Assembly (NCBI GenBank): GCA_019428905.1
Contig: JAHYJN010000005.1
Span: forward strand, 20,523-84,522
Length of the DNA stretch: 64,000 bases
DNA from: Candidatus Brevefilum sp.
GTDB lineage: Bacteria; Chloroflexota; Anaerolineae; Anaerolineales; Anaerolineaceae
Reading direction: 5' to 3'
Shown here piece by piece: positions 8,039 through 16,897 of the stretch (its first letter is position 1; every line of letters begins with the position of its first letter). The notes beneath the pieces were generated by a model. That model had not been told where the DNA came from. It made no database searches and saw only the letters and a list, made by a program, of their open reading frames with translations. The position numbers were made by a program, and so were the translations under genes.

Positions 8039-8853
8039 AATCAGATTTGCATGTCTTGTTAGGGAAAGCCAATCGTCAGCAGCAGGCGTTGAACTGGGTG
8101 CGCGAGTATCTTCAGGCACGCATATTAGCGGTTCTCCAGGAGCATGGTGCCATGATCCCCCTGGCATTCTTAGGGGGAACAGCGCTGCGCTTTCTTTATC
8201 AGCTTCCCAGGTACTCAGAAGACCTCGACTTTTCATTGGAAAAACCCAGCGAAAACTATCAATTTCGGACTTATTTAGATGCCATCTCAACCGTGTTAAC
8301 CCAAGAGGGGTATCCACTCCAAGTTAAGTTCAACGATCAAAAAACAGTACATCAAGCTTTTATTGGTTTTCCAGGGTTGCTATTTGAATTCGGCCTATCG
8401 CCACATGTCGATCAAAAATTTACGATCAAAATCGAAGTGGACACACGCCCACCCGTTGGGGCAGAGTTGACGACGTCTTTGATCCGTTATCGCGAATTAT
8501 TCTTAAATTTCCAACATCACGACCAAGCCTCACTCCTGGCTGGAAATGTGCATGCTGTTTTACAAAGGAAATATTTAAAAGGTCGGGATGTTTTTGACTT
8601 GGTTTGGTACCTCAGCGATCGTTCCTGGCCGCTGCCAAACTTTGACATGCTCAACCATGCGTTGGGTCACACCGGCTGGGAAGGTCCTCAATTATCTGTG
8701 TCAAATTGGAAATCCATAATCCACGACAAGTTAAGCCGATCAGATTTAGCGCTTGTAAAAGATGATGTCAGTCCATTCCTGGCTCGACCAGAGGATCAAG
8801 CCTTGATTGATTGGGATGTCATTCAAGGTTTGCTCTCAGACCTGGTAACATGA
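8035..8853 (+). CDS. abiEii: AbiEii-type nucleotidyltransferase toxin
   Basis: This 272-residue protein has a DNA-polymerase-beta-like nucleotidyltransferase fold. The conserved GGTALRFLY (Gly47-Gly48) and RYSEDLDFS (Asp63, Asp65 as metal ligands) are intact, as is the later KGRDVFDLVWYL motif of this family. AbiEii toxins transfer nucleotides, in characterised cases onto tRNA 3' ends, and block growth, giving abortive phage resistance in some hosts. Translation starts inside the antitoxin stop codon. Both genes appear functional. Base composition is slightly more AT-rich than the operon upstream, which fits a mobile defence module. Confidence 0.86.
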   Translation: MKSDLHVLLGKANRQQQALNWVREYLQARILAVLQEHGAMIPLAFLGGTALRFLYQLPRYSEDLDFSLEKPSENYQFRTYLDAISTVLTQEGYPLQVKFNDQKTVHQAFIGFPGLLFEFGLSPHVDQKFTIKIEVDTRPPVGAELTTSLIRYRELFLNFQHHDQASLLAGNVHAVLQRKYLKGRDVFDLVWYLSDRSWPLPNFDMLNHALGHTGWEGPQLSVSNWKSIIHDKLSRSDLALVKDDVSPFLARPEDQALIDWDVIQGLLSDLVT

Positions 8854-8931
8854 TGGATCTATCACAACTTGAGGCGTGTGATTATTATTGGTCACATAAG
8901 GTGTAATCTAATTAACAGATAAGGATAGTTT

Positions 8932-10722
8932 ATGCCGCATTTACTGGTCATCGGTGGGCCATCTATTGACAAACTGCACTGCAATCATCAAACAGCCATT
9001 TCAGCAGGCGGTGCAGGCTTATATACCGCACTGGCGGCAGCGCGCAGCGGCTGCCAGGTTTCAATGTTCAGCCCAAAGCCAAGGCAAATTCCTGATTTAT
9101 TTGAACCATTGGAGCGGCGGCTGGAAGCCTGGTTGGGTCCGCGTGTGGCGCTGGAGGATATGCCCCATTTCGAGATTGCTCATGACGGCGATCAAGCCAA
9201 CTACCTTGAATTCTTTGTAGGTGAAGAAGCGCGTTTGGACCCTGCAGGTTTACCGCAAGACCTTTCAATTTATAATGGCGTGCATATCACGGCCATCGGT
9301 GATGTTCAACTACAGTTGGAATTTGCCAACGCCTGCCGTGCACGCAACGCGCCGATGATTTCCGTTGGCAGTTTTTTAGCCCTGATCGAAGAAAAGCCCG
9401 AACTGATCCGGTTGTTGCTCGAACGCTCGGATGTGGTTTTCTTGAATGAAGCGGAAGCGGTCAGGGTATACGGCGGGCTGGATCGGGTGATCACCGAGGC
9501 GGGGAAACAGATGTTTATCACGCGCGGACGGGCAGGCGCACTGGTTGTCCAGGGTGACTTTCAAACTGCGCTGCCTGCTGTCCCGGCTAAGGTGCTGGAT
9601 CCTACCGGCGCGGGGGATACTTTCTGTGGAGCGGCATTATCTCATTTGCTGCAAGGGGTGCATCCGATCATGGCCGCCCGGAAAGCCATGGCATTGGCTT
9701 CTGCAGAAATAGAGCATGTCGGCCCGACGGCCCTGTTATTCGATCATGCTGCACCGGACATCCCGCTTGATGGTCGGGTCAGGATCGATGAAAGCCAGGT
9801 TGAGCGGATAGCCCAGGTCATTCAGAGGATTCCGGAAGCGGAACCATTTAACTTTGTCAGCGATTATTATCCACCTGTCGGGCATCCCGCCGCGTTGGAT
9901 TTTTTCTTTGTCCAAACGCTGCAGCAGTTCAGCTTTTGGGAGGTTCAGTCCGGCCGCTACGGGTATCCCTTGGTTGCCACGATTGACGGGCATGCGTGCA
10001 AGGGTTCAACCTACCTATCTTATGCTTACATGCGCATGCTGGATAAAGACCCTGCGTTTTTCACGCCTGAACGGCAAGCCCGCACGACCACAGCAGAAAT
10101 GCTGGCCCTGTTCCAGGCTGACGATGGATCTGATCCAATGCCGGCGTTTGCGTTGCATTTGGAAAAGGCTCAGGCTTATGGTCGAGATTTAATCTCGATG
10201 GGATTAACATCCCAATCAATTATTGATCAAGCCAAACAATCGACAAAACCTCTGATGACTTTCTTGTCGATTTTAGATCACATTGGGGGTTACAAAGAAG
10301 ATCCTTTTCGCAAGAAGACCAACCTTTTGGCAATGATCCTTAAAGAAAGGCCGGAGCGATTCCTGTCCCTTTCAGACGATGAGGCCATTCAACCCGTGAT
10401 TGACTATCACGTGATGCGCTTTTGCCTGCGTACAGGCCTGGTAGAGATTCTCGATTTTGACTTGCGCCAGAAAATTGGGGACAGGCGCCATGTTTCTGTT
10501 GATGATGAATGGATCATCCGCTATGCCTGTTACATGGCCATTCAACGCTTAATCCAGGTTTCGGGATTGAGCATGGGCGCCGTTGACCATGTCGCATTCA
10601 ATTACAACCGGGTGCACTGTCCTGAGATGACCGAACCGATCTGTGAAAGGTGTGCGCTTGACCCTGCCTGTGCTCATCGCAAGGACCTGTTTCAGCCCGT
10701 GATCCGTACAACTTTTTATTGA
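8932..10722 (+). CDS. PfkB-family kinase fused to a four-Cys glycosidase-like domain
   Basis: This is a 596-residue fusion. Residues 1-275 form a PfkB (ribokinase-type) domain with AGGAGLYTALAAARSG near the sugar site and DPTGAGDTF with GAGD at 226-229, including the catalytic Asp. Residues about 290-596 form a second helical domain with FNFVSDYYPPVGHP, TLQQFSFW and a C-terminal C-x7-C-x2-C-x5-C set (Cys563, 571, 574, 580), close to the iron-sulfur motif of endonuclease III-type HhH glycosylases. The helical part also recalls the queuosine-salvage glycosidase family (DUF2419/Qng1); that resemblance is by eye only. A kinase joined to a nucleoside or base hydrolase would parallel PsuK/PsuG in pseudouridine breakdown. 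AAGGA precedes the ATG. Confidence 0.72.
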   Translation: MPHLLVIGGPSIDKLHCNHQTAISAGGAGLYTALAAARSGCQVSMFSPKPRQIPDLFEPLERRLEAWLGPRVALEDMPHFEIAHDGDQANYLEFFVGEEARLDPAGLPQDLSIYNGVHITAIGDVQLQLEFANACRARNAPMISVGSFLALIEEKPELIRLLLERSDVVFLNEAEAVRVYGGLDRVITEAGKQMFITRGRAGALVVQGDFQTALPAVPAKVLDPTGAGDTFCGAALSHLLQGVHPIMAARKAMALASAEIEHVGPTALLFDHAAPDIPLDGRVRIDESQVERIAQVIQRIPEAEPFNFVSDYYPPVGHPAALDFFFVQTLQQFSFWEVQSGRYGYPLVATIDGHACKGSTYLSYAYMRMLDKDPAFFTPERQARTTTAEMLALFQADDGSDPMPAFALHLEKAQAYGRDLISMGLTSQSIIDQAKQSTKPLMTFLSILDHIGGYKEDPFRKKTNLLAMILKERPERFLSLSDDEAIQPVIDYHVMRFCLRTGLVEILDFDLRQKIGDRRHVSVDDEWIIRYACYMAIQRLIQVSGLSMGAVDHVAFNYNRVHCPEMTEPICERCALDPACAHRKDLFQPVIRTTFY

Positions 10723-10857
10723 TGGATTATTGGTAAATCTGGTAAGTTACCCATTGAAATAAGTTGGATATTAATTAATAGATGATGCAATTCGCGCCAT
10801 AGCAAAGGCATGTCGGGTAAAATAAATGAACGTAAAATGAGATGGACAAAGGATAAC

Positions 10858-12081
10858 ATGACATTTGACATTAAGAAAATCCGCTCAGACTTCCCGATCT
10901 TAACAACTTTTGTTAACGGCAAACCGCTGGTCTACCTGGATAACGCGGCCACCACCCAAAAACCCCAGCCTGTGATTGATGCGATCATCGATTACTATAC
11001 TCGTTACAACAGCAATATCCATCGCGGTACGCATCATTTGTCAAACCTGGCTACTGAAGCCCACGAAGCAGCTCGCAAAACGGTACAGATGTACATCAAC
11101 GCCCAACATGAGCACGAGGTGGTCTTCACCCGCGGCACAACCGAAGCGATCAACCTGGTAGCTTTTTCGTTTGGTGAGGCTTTTGTCAACCCGGGTGATG
11201 ACGTGATCGTCACCGAGATGGACCATCATTCTAATTTCGTGCCATGGCAGATGATGTGTGAGCGGCGCGGGGCAAATTTCCATGTGGTTCCCTTTGATGA
11301 AAACGGTGATCTCAAACTGGACGTGTACCAAAACTTATTAAGTGACAAGACGCGCATTGTTGCTTTTAATCACGTTTCCAACTCGCTGGGTACGATCAAC
11401 CCGGCGCGTGAGATGATCCAAATGGCCCATGATGCTGGCGCGGCGGTGTTGGTGGATGCTGCCCAATCGGTACAGCATATCGAACATGATGTACGGGCTT
11501 TGGATGCGGATTTTTATGCCTTCTCAGGTCACAAGATTTACGGGCCGACCGGCATCGGCGTGCTTTACGGCAAGGAAAAATGGTTGAATGCGATGCCGCC
11601 TTACCAGGGCGGCGGTGAGATGATCGACCTGGTAACAATCGAGAAGACCACTTATAACAAACTTCCGTTCAAGTTTGAAGCCGGCACCCCGAATATTGTC
11701 GGCCCAATTGGTCTGGCTGCCGCGATCGATTACCTGAACGGCATGGATTTTAATGAGATCGTCACCCATGAAGATGATGCCTTGAATTATGGCCGAGAGC
11801 AATTAACCCAGATCGATGGTTTGAAGATTTATGGGAATGCCAAACACCGGACCAGCATCCTGGCTTTCAACATCGACGGCGTACACCACTATGACCTGGG
11901 CACCCTGCTCGATACCCATGGGATTGCGGTGCGCACCGGCCACCACTGCACCCAACCCATCATGCAAGCCCTGGGGATTGAAGGAACAGTGCGAGCCTCT
12001 TTGGCGCTCTACAACACCCGTGAGGATATCGATGCCCTGGTGCTTTCTATTCATAAAGTGCTGAAGCTCTTAGGCAGGTAA
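10858..12081 (+). CDS. sufS: Cysteine desulfurase SufS
   Basis: This PLP enzyme moves sulfur from cysteine to an active-site cysteine for iron-sulfur cluster assembly. The PLP lysine lies in FSGHKIYGPTG and the sulfur-accepting cysteine in RTGHHCTQPIMQ; TRGTTEAINLVA and NHVSNSLGTIN are further group II desulfurase motifs. The ATG at 10858 (MTFDIKKIRSDFPIL) is chosen over 10810 because AAAGGA precedes it and the family begins there, giving 407 residues. It is followed 4 bp later by sufE. SufBCD is not in the window. Confidence 0.95.
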   Translation: MTFDIKKIRSDFPILTTFVNGKPLVYLDNAATTQKPQPVIDAIIDYYTRYNSNIHRGTHHLSNLATEAHEAARKTVQMYINAQHEHEVVFTRGTTEAINLVAFSFGEAFVNPGDDVIVTEMDHHSNFVPWQMMCERRGANFHVVPFDENGDLKLDVYQNLLSDKTRIVAFNHVSNSLGTINPAREMIQMAHDAGAAVLVDAAQSVQHIEHDVRALDADFYAFSGHKIYGPTGIGVLYGKEKWLNAMPPYQGGGEMIDLVTIEKTTYNKLPFKFEAGTPNIVGPIGLAAAIDYLNGMDFNEIVTHEDDALNYGREQLTQIDGLKIYGNAKHRTSILAFNIDGVHHYDLGTLLDTHGIAVRTGHHCTQPIMQALGIEGTVRASLALYNTREDIDALVLSIHKVLKLLGR

Positions 12082-12085
12082 ACCA

Positions 12086-12511
12086 ATGGCAGCCATCAAA
12101 GACATCCAGGCCCAAATTATTGAAGACTTTTCATTCTTACCAGAATGGGATGAGCGTTATGCTTACCTGATCGAACTCGGGCAAAAGGCGCCGCCGTTAG
12201 CCGAAGCTTATCGGACCGAGGAAAACATTGTCCGGGGGTGTCAGTCACTGGTGTGGCTGCACCGGGAATGCCGCCAGGGGGAAGTCTACTTGCAATCCGA
12301 CAGCGATTCGCTGATTGTCAAAGGATTGGCTGCCTTGCTGCTGCAGGTCTTCTCCGGTCAGCCGGCTGAAGCGGTACTCAAAGCTGACCTGACCTTTTTT
12401 GAAGCGATAGGGTTGAACAAACACCTTTCTTCACAACGTGCCAACGGCTTAATGGCAATGGTGCAGGAGATTAAGGCCTTCGCTGCACGCTGTGCAGGGG
12501 GATCGATCTAA
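12086..12511 (+). CDS. sufE: SufE-family sulfur acceptor
   Basis: This 141-residue protein takes persulfide sulfur from SufS and passes it to the SufBCD scaffold. The acceptor cysteine is in ENIVRGCQSLVW, and the KGLAALLLQVFSG segment is typical of the SufE/CsdE family. It lies 4 bp after sufS, certainly in the same transcript. Its length matches the family. Confidence 0.93.
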   Translation: MAAIKDIQAQIIEDFSFLPEWDERYAYLIELGQKAPPLAEAYRTEENIVRGCQSLVWLHRECRQGEVYLQSDSDSLIVKGLAALLLQVFSGQPAEAVLKADLTFFEAIGLNKHLSSQRANGLMAMVQEIKAFAARCAGGSI

Positions 12512-12613
12512 CAGTGATCATTCCTTTATACCAAACGGGTTCATTTTCCTTTTGACTTTGTGCAGAAATCGCTTAGCTGTAGCATAGTCAATCGAGTATT
12601 TACCCAAACATGG

Positions 12614-12642
12614 TTGCTGAATTGAATATCTTAAACTAAAAT
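12614..12642 (+). promoter_or_regulatory. Probable promoter of surE
   Basis: TTGCTG (12614-12619), a 17-base spacer and TAAAAT (12637-12642) lie directly before the surE ATG at 12651. Only eight bases separate the -10 box from the ATG and there is no Shine-Dalgarno, so the transcript is likely leaderless. Confidence 0.6.
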
Positions 12643-12650
12643 AAATAATT

Positions 12651-13463
12651 ATGAATGATAAAACAACGCAAATCTTATTGACCAATGACGACAGCATCCA
12701 CTCGCCGGGCTTGTGGGCTGCCGCTGAAGCCCTCGACACCCTTGGGTTCGTGCACGTGGTGGCCCCGCTCAATCAACAGACCAGCACCGGTCACAGCATG
12801 CCGATTCAATCCTCGGGCATCATTGAGCAAATGACGCTGCACGTCAACGGGCGTGATTGGACCGTTTATGCCGTGGACGGTTCGCCCGGGCAGGCCGTGC
12901 TGCATGGCATGTACGATGTAATCAAAGCCAAACCGGATCTGCTGGTATCGGGGATCAATTATGGCGAGAATGTGGGCGCTGCGATCACCATCTCGGGTAC
13001 GGTTGGTGCGGCATTGGAAGCGGCCTCCCTGGGCATTCCTGCCCTGGCGGTTTCGATGCAGACCGGAACGGAGCATCACCTTTCACTTTCGCAGGATGTG
13101 GATTTCAAGGTTGCGGGGTATTTCACCCACAAATTTGCCGAAATCATGCTGAAAAAACCCTTGCCCGAAGATGTCGATGTGATCAAACTGGATATCCCTC
13201 ATGGGGCAACTCCCCAGACACCCTGGGCGCTCACCCGGCAATCCCGCCGGCGGTATTACATTCCCAAGCCTGCCAAACGCGAGTCCCTGTCTGACCGCGG
13301 CCCGGTAGGGTATGAGATTCGTTATGACCCAGAGCTTCTCGAGAAGAACAGCGATACTTATGCGGTTCTGATTGATAAACAGGTGTCCGTCACCCCGCTC
13401 AGCATTGACATGACCTCTCGCAGCGATTTTGGATTGCTGAGGACTTTAATTGAAGAAAATTGA
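12651..13463 (+). CDS. surE: 5'/3'-nucleotidase SurE
   Basis: SurE is a metal-dependent phosphatase that removes phosphate from nucleoside 5'- and 3'-monophosphates and short polyphosphates. The metal site starts with LLTNDDS (Asn12, Asp13, Asp14), followed by TSTGHSMP, VSGINYGENVG and ISGTVGAALEA. The 270-residue length is normal. It stands alone, between sufSE and an alpha/beta hydrolase, with its own promoter. Confidence 0.93.
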   Translation: MNDKTTQILLTNDDSIHSPGLWAAAEALDTLGFVHVVAPLNQQTSTGHSMPIQSSGIIEQMTLHVNGRDWTVYAVDGSPGQAVLHGMYDVIKAKPDLLVSGINYGENVGAAITISGTVGAALEAASLGIPALAVSMQTGTEHHLSLSQDVDFKVAGYFTHKFAEIMLKKPLPEDVDVIKLDIPHGATPQTPWALTRQSRRRYYIPKPAKRESLSDRGPVGYEIRYDPELLEKNSDTYAVLIDKQVSVTPLSIDMTSRSDFGLLRTLIEEN

Positions 13464-13767
13464 GTTTCCTGAGGCTTCAATAATATTCAGTATTTGGGCA
13501 GATCTTGTCCTGTTATTATCGATTATTGATTGCTACTCAGGGTGCGAGGGTGCCCTTCAGTAGCAAGGCTGCCTGAGTCAGTGTTTGGCATCCAAAGGGT
13601 AGAGCTGTTATCCTTTTAGAAAGAATGACTCCCTGGTTTTTCAATCTTTGATCGATGTTTTTCCGAATATGGTGAATCAAGGGGAAAAATTATAACCAAA
13701 ACATATTATAATCGTTGATTAATCAGGTTGTTTTGTATCCAAAAGTCAATATCTTCAGGAGGTTAAT
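13464..13767. other. Intergenic region with one dispersed repeat
   Basis: This 304-bp gap contains a copy of the CTACTCAG repeat and an isolated TATAAT at 13707-13712 without a matching -35. No gene was found. Confidence 0.5.
13533..13578. repeat. Dispersed intergenic repeat, copy 2 (CTACTCAG type)
   Basis: It reads CTACTCAGGGTGCGAG, a short spacer, then CCTTCAGTAGCAAGGCTGCC. It is the clearest copy and defines the left and right halves of the family. Confidence 0.6.
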
Positions 13768-14835
13768 ATGGAAAAGCCCGATGCGCTACCCGGTATCACG
13801 AATAAATTGGTGAAAACCAAGCGATTGGAACAGAACGTCTATTTTTCAGGTGCTGAAACCGGGGTTCCCGTCATTTTCTTGCATGGTAATTTTTCAGCTG
13901 CGTTATATTGGGAAGAGACCATGCTGGCCTTACCGGATGGATTCCGCGGTATTGCCCCAGACTTACGGGGATACGGTTGGACCGAAGACAAGATCGCTGA
14001 TTCTACAAGGGGTATGCGAGATTGGAGTGATGATTTAGCAGCATTGCTTGATGAGCTTCAAATCCCTCAAGCGCATTTTGTGGGTTGGTCTATGGGCGGG
14101 GGGATCATCTATCGGTTCATTATCGATCATGCACCGCGAGTGCTCTCCGCTACTTTAATTAGCCCGGTAAGCCCATATGGTTTTGGGGGATCAAAAGGTG
14201 AAGATGGTCAGCCATGTTATGATGACTTTGCAGGGTCTGGCGGTGGGGTTGTCAACCAGGATTTTGTCAAGTTGATCAAAGCCGGTGATCGAAGCACAGA
14301 CGATCCTAACTCGCCCCGGAATGTCATCAATGGTTTTTATTACAAACCGCCTTTTCGGGCTTCACGAGAAGAGGATTTTCTCACAGCCTCCCTTGCTGAG
14401 AAGATAGGCGATGAACGATACCCGGGTGATTTTGTGCCTTCCCCCAATTGGCCAAATGTTGCCCCTGGCAAGTTTGGTCCAGTAAACAGTTGGTCGCCAA
14501 AATATATTGGTGGGGATGCTGCTGAATTGATTGATGTTGATCAAAAACCACCTATCCTGTGGATCCGTGGCGATTCAGATTTGATCGTATCAGATAACTC
14601 TATGTTTGATCTGGGAGCGCTGGGCAGTCTGGGTTACGTGCCTGGATGGCCAGGAATGGATATTTACCCTCCCCAGCCGATGTTAGCCCAAACACGCAAT
14701 GTATTCGAAGCTTATGCTAATGCAGGGGGTGATTACGCTGAACATGTGATTGCGGATGCTGCGCACGGCGTTCATATTGAAAAACCAGAAGAATTTAACG
14801 CCTTGTTCCACTCATTTCTGAGCAAAACATCATAA
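13768..14835 (+). CDS. Alpha/beta hydrolase
   Basis: This 355-residue alpha/beta-fold hydrolase has an oxyanion segment FLHGNFS and nucleophile elbow GWSMGG (Ser108). The probable acid lies in RGDSD (Asp269 or Asp271) and the catalytic His is in AAHGVHIEKP (His333). A large cap insertion occupies residues 145-260. There is no signal peptide, so it is cytoplasmic. The substrate is unknown. The ATG is preceded by AGGAGG. It appears to be a single-gene unit, ending at an inverted repeat. Confidence 0.8.
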   Translation: MEKPDALPGITNKLVKTKRLEQNVYFSGAETGVPVIFLHGNFSAALYWEETMLALPDGFRGIAPDLRGYGWTEDKIADSTRGMRDWSDDLAALLDELQIPQAHFVGWSMGGGIIYRFIIDHAPRVLSATLISPVSPYGFGGSKGEDGQPCYDDFAGSGGGVVNQDFVKLIKAGDRSTDDPNSPRNVINGFYYKPPFRASREEDFLTASLAEKIGDERYPGDFVPSPNWPNVAPGKFGPVNSWSPKYIGGDAAELIDVDQKPPILWIRGDSDLIVSDNSMFDLGALGSLGYVPGWPGMDIYPPQPMLAQTRNVFEAYANAGGDYAEHVIADAAHGVHIEKPEEFNALFHSFLSKTS

Positions 14836-14846
14836 AATAATTGCCC

Positions 14847-14887
14847 TCATTTGGTCCTTGGCCAATTCTATGTCAGGGACCAAATGA
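14847..14887 (+). terminator. Probable terminator after the hydrolase
   Basis: TCATTTGGTCCTTG (14847-14860) pairs with CAGGGACCAAATGA (14874-14887) with one G:U pair. The stem is strong but the following T tract is broken, so termination is probable rather than certain. Confidence 0.55.
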
Positions 14888-15267
14888 AGGCTTTGTGATT
14901 TTCTCTTAATATTTGTTTTGATTGTTGCCCATTTGAAGCAGAAATATCTGAAGATGTCAGCATAGGTATTGGGAACAATTCGTTGTGCTGCGCGCCTGCT
15001 TAATCATCAACACCCGTTCAAACGTGATTTTGATGCCCTTTTTGAATTTGTCTTCCAGTTTTGTTTTAAAGTGATACAATCAGGATGTTAAATTTTTGGT
15101 TCTTCGGCATTCCTTGGATGTTAGCCATTAAAAAAGTAGTGCTGAAAACCTTGGAGAAATTATCTTATTGTCAATAATTTTGAACCCCCGCGTGCTGAAT
15201 AGCATAACTTATTTAATGTTGCTGTGTTTAATTATTGGAGACTTTTAATTAATCGAGGAGCTGACCA
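14888..15267. other. Intergenic region before the GPH symporter
   Basis: About 380 bp of AT-rich sequence. A short open stretch on the - strand (about 14968-15078) gives roughly 40 residues resembling a protein fragment, but it has no start and no recognisable family. No RNA gene was found. GAGGAG just before 15268 belongs to the next gene. Confidence 0.4.
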
Positions 15268-16677
15268 GTGGAGAAAAAAGAAAAACTACCTTTTTTAACC
15301 AATATCTTTTATGGGATGGGTGATTTTGGTTTCAGTATGAACAACTCCATCATCACCGCCTTTTTTGCGGTTTTTATGGTGACGGTGGTAGGCTTGCAGC
15401 CTGGATTGGTTGCTATTATTTTATTTATTGGCCGCAGCTGGGATTTTGTGAATGACCTGCTGGTCGGATATATTTCTGACCGGACGCGCACGAAATGGGG
15501 CCGGCGGCGTCCTTTCCTGTTGTTTGGCGCCATCCCCTTTGGCCTGTCTTTTATGCTGCTCTGGCTCAGTCCTAATTTCGGTCAAACCGGCCTGATCATC
15601 TATTATTCTTTAGCATATATTGTGTATGAGGCCCTGGCAACTGTGGTGTATATGCCCTATTTCGCCCTGACGCCAGAATTGACCTCCGATTACGACGAGC
15701 GCACAAAACTGACCAGCTTCAGGATGATGTTCAATATCATCGGCAGCCTGACGGCTTACATCCTGCCCTTGCTGATTGTCGGCAATAACTGGGACCTGGC
15801 GACGCCGCGCAGTGTCTTGATCATGGCGATCGTCGCTGGTGGAATTGCGGCTGCACCCATCTTTGGCGTTTTCTTAGGCACCAAAGAAAAGAAAGAGTAC
15901 CAAAAAGAGACACTGCCCAAGTTCTGGCCATCCCTGAAAAGTGCCTTCAAAAACAAGCCTTTCATGTTTGGTGCATTGATGTACCTGGCAACCTGGATGG
16001 CGATCGTTGTGATCGAATCCAACCTGCAATTTTTTATCCTGCACATCATCCAGCGCCAATCGCAGAACATCATCATCATGGTCAGCATCTTTGTCACGGC
16101 GATCTTTGCCCTGCCGATCTGGAATTGGGTTTCAAAGAATTGGAATAAACGCCTGGCCTACATCATTGGGGTGGGTTTCTGGGCCGTGGTGATGATTATT
16201 TTGATATTGATGACACCCCAAACGCCGTTCTGGCTGCTTTTGATCTTTTGTGTCATGGCAGGTGTTGGTGTCAGTGCCGGGCAGGTCTTGCCGTGGGCCA
16301 TCATCCCAGACGCGATCGAGTGGGAAGAATTTCACACCGGTGAACGCAACGAGGGGATGTTCTACAGCCTGGTCACACTTTTAGGCAAGATTGGCATGGC
16401 GATTGCCCAGCCGCTTTCACTGGTTGTTTTGCAGCTCACCAATTTCCAGGGCGGCCAGGGAGCGGTGCAACCCGCCAGCGCGCTGTTAGGCATCCGCCTG
16501 GTGGTTGGCCCCATTCCGGCGCTGCTTTTGGTTTCTGGGATTATTATTGCCATCTTCTATCCCCTGGGGCGAAAGCAACATCACCACATTGTGGAAGAAT
16601 TGCGCATTCGCCGTGCAGCACGTAAAGCTGAGCGCGCTGAAAAGAAACCCTTGCCTGGTGTGAGTGAGACTGTGTAA
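15268..16677 (+). CDS. GPH-family (MelB-like) sugar:cation symporter
   Basis: This 469-residue membrane protein has about 12 hydrophobic helices. The N-terminal region YGMGDFGFSMNN, the RSWDFVNDLLVGYISDRTRTKWGRRRPF stretch between helices 2 and 3 (split motif WDFVND then GRRRPF), and PWAIIPDAIEW are hallmarks of the glycoside-pentoside-hexuronide symporter family, which imports sugars with Na+ or H+. The Asp of WDFVND is in the position used for cation binding. The start is GTG at 15268, with GAGGAG eight bases upstream. No sugar catabolic genes adjoin it, so the substrate cannot be inferred. Confidence 0.88.
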   Translation: MEKKEKLPFLTNIFYGMGDFGFSMNNSIITAFFAVFMVTVVGLQPGLVAIILFIGRSWDFVNDLLVGYISDRTRTKWGRRRPFLLFGAIPFGLSFMLLWLSPNFGQTGLIIYYSLAYIVYEALATVVYMPYFALTPELTSDYDERTKLTSFRMMFNIIGSLTAYILPLLIVGNNWDLATPRSVLIMAIVAGGIAAAPIFGVFLGTKEKKEYQKETLPKFWPSLKSAFKNKPFMFGALMYLATWMAIVVIESNLQFFILHIIQRQSQNIIIMVSIFVTAIFALPIWNWVSKNWNKRLAYIIGVGFWAVVMIILILMTPQTPFWLLLIFCVMAGVGVSAGQVLPWAIIPDAIEWEEFHTGERNEGMFYSLVTLLGKIGMAIAQPLSLVVLQLTNFQGGQGAVQPASALLGIRLVVGPIPALLLVSGIIIAIFYPLGRKQHHHIVEELRIRRAARKAERAEKKPLPGVSETV

Positions 16678-16748
16678 GCTAATCCTGACAACAACTTGGT
16701 AACCGGATTTCGAAATACCTGAAACCATTGTTTTCTAACTTGATATCA

Positions 16749-16785
16749 AACCCTTTGGCGGCTAAGTCTGCCAGAGGGTTTTTTC
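16749..16785 (+). terminator. Terminator after the GPH symporter
   Basis: AACCCTTTGGC (16749-16759) pairs with GCCAGAGGGTT (16770-16780) with one mismatch, followed by TTTTC. It lies about 70 bp after the symporter stop. Confidence 0.85.
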
Positions 16786-16897
16786 AATGTAAAATTGACA
16801 CAGAAACGATCCTCTTAGGTGAGGCGATGCAAAAGCTCTCCCCACGGGTGAAGCTTGCTTCTAATGTTGGTGGTCTTTGATCTGAAAAGGAGGTCTT

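Noticed and set aside
14968..15078. Gene on the - strand before the GPH symporter
   Set aside because: About 40 codons look protein-like, but there is no start, no family match and stops on both sides.
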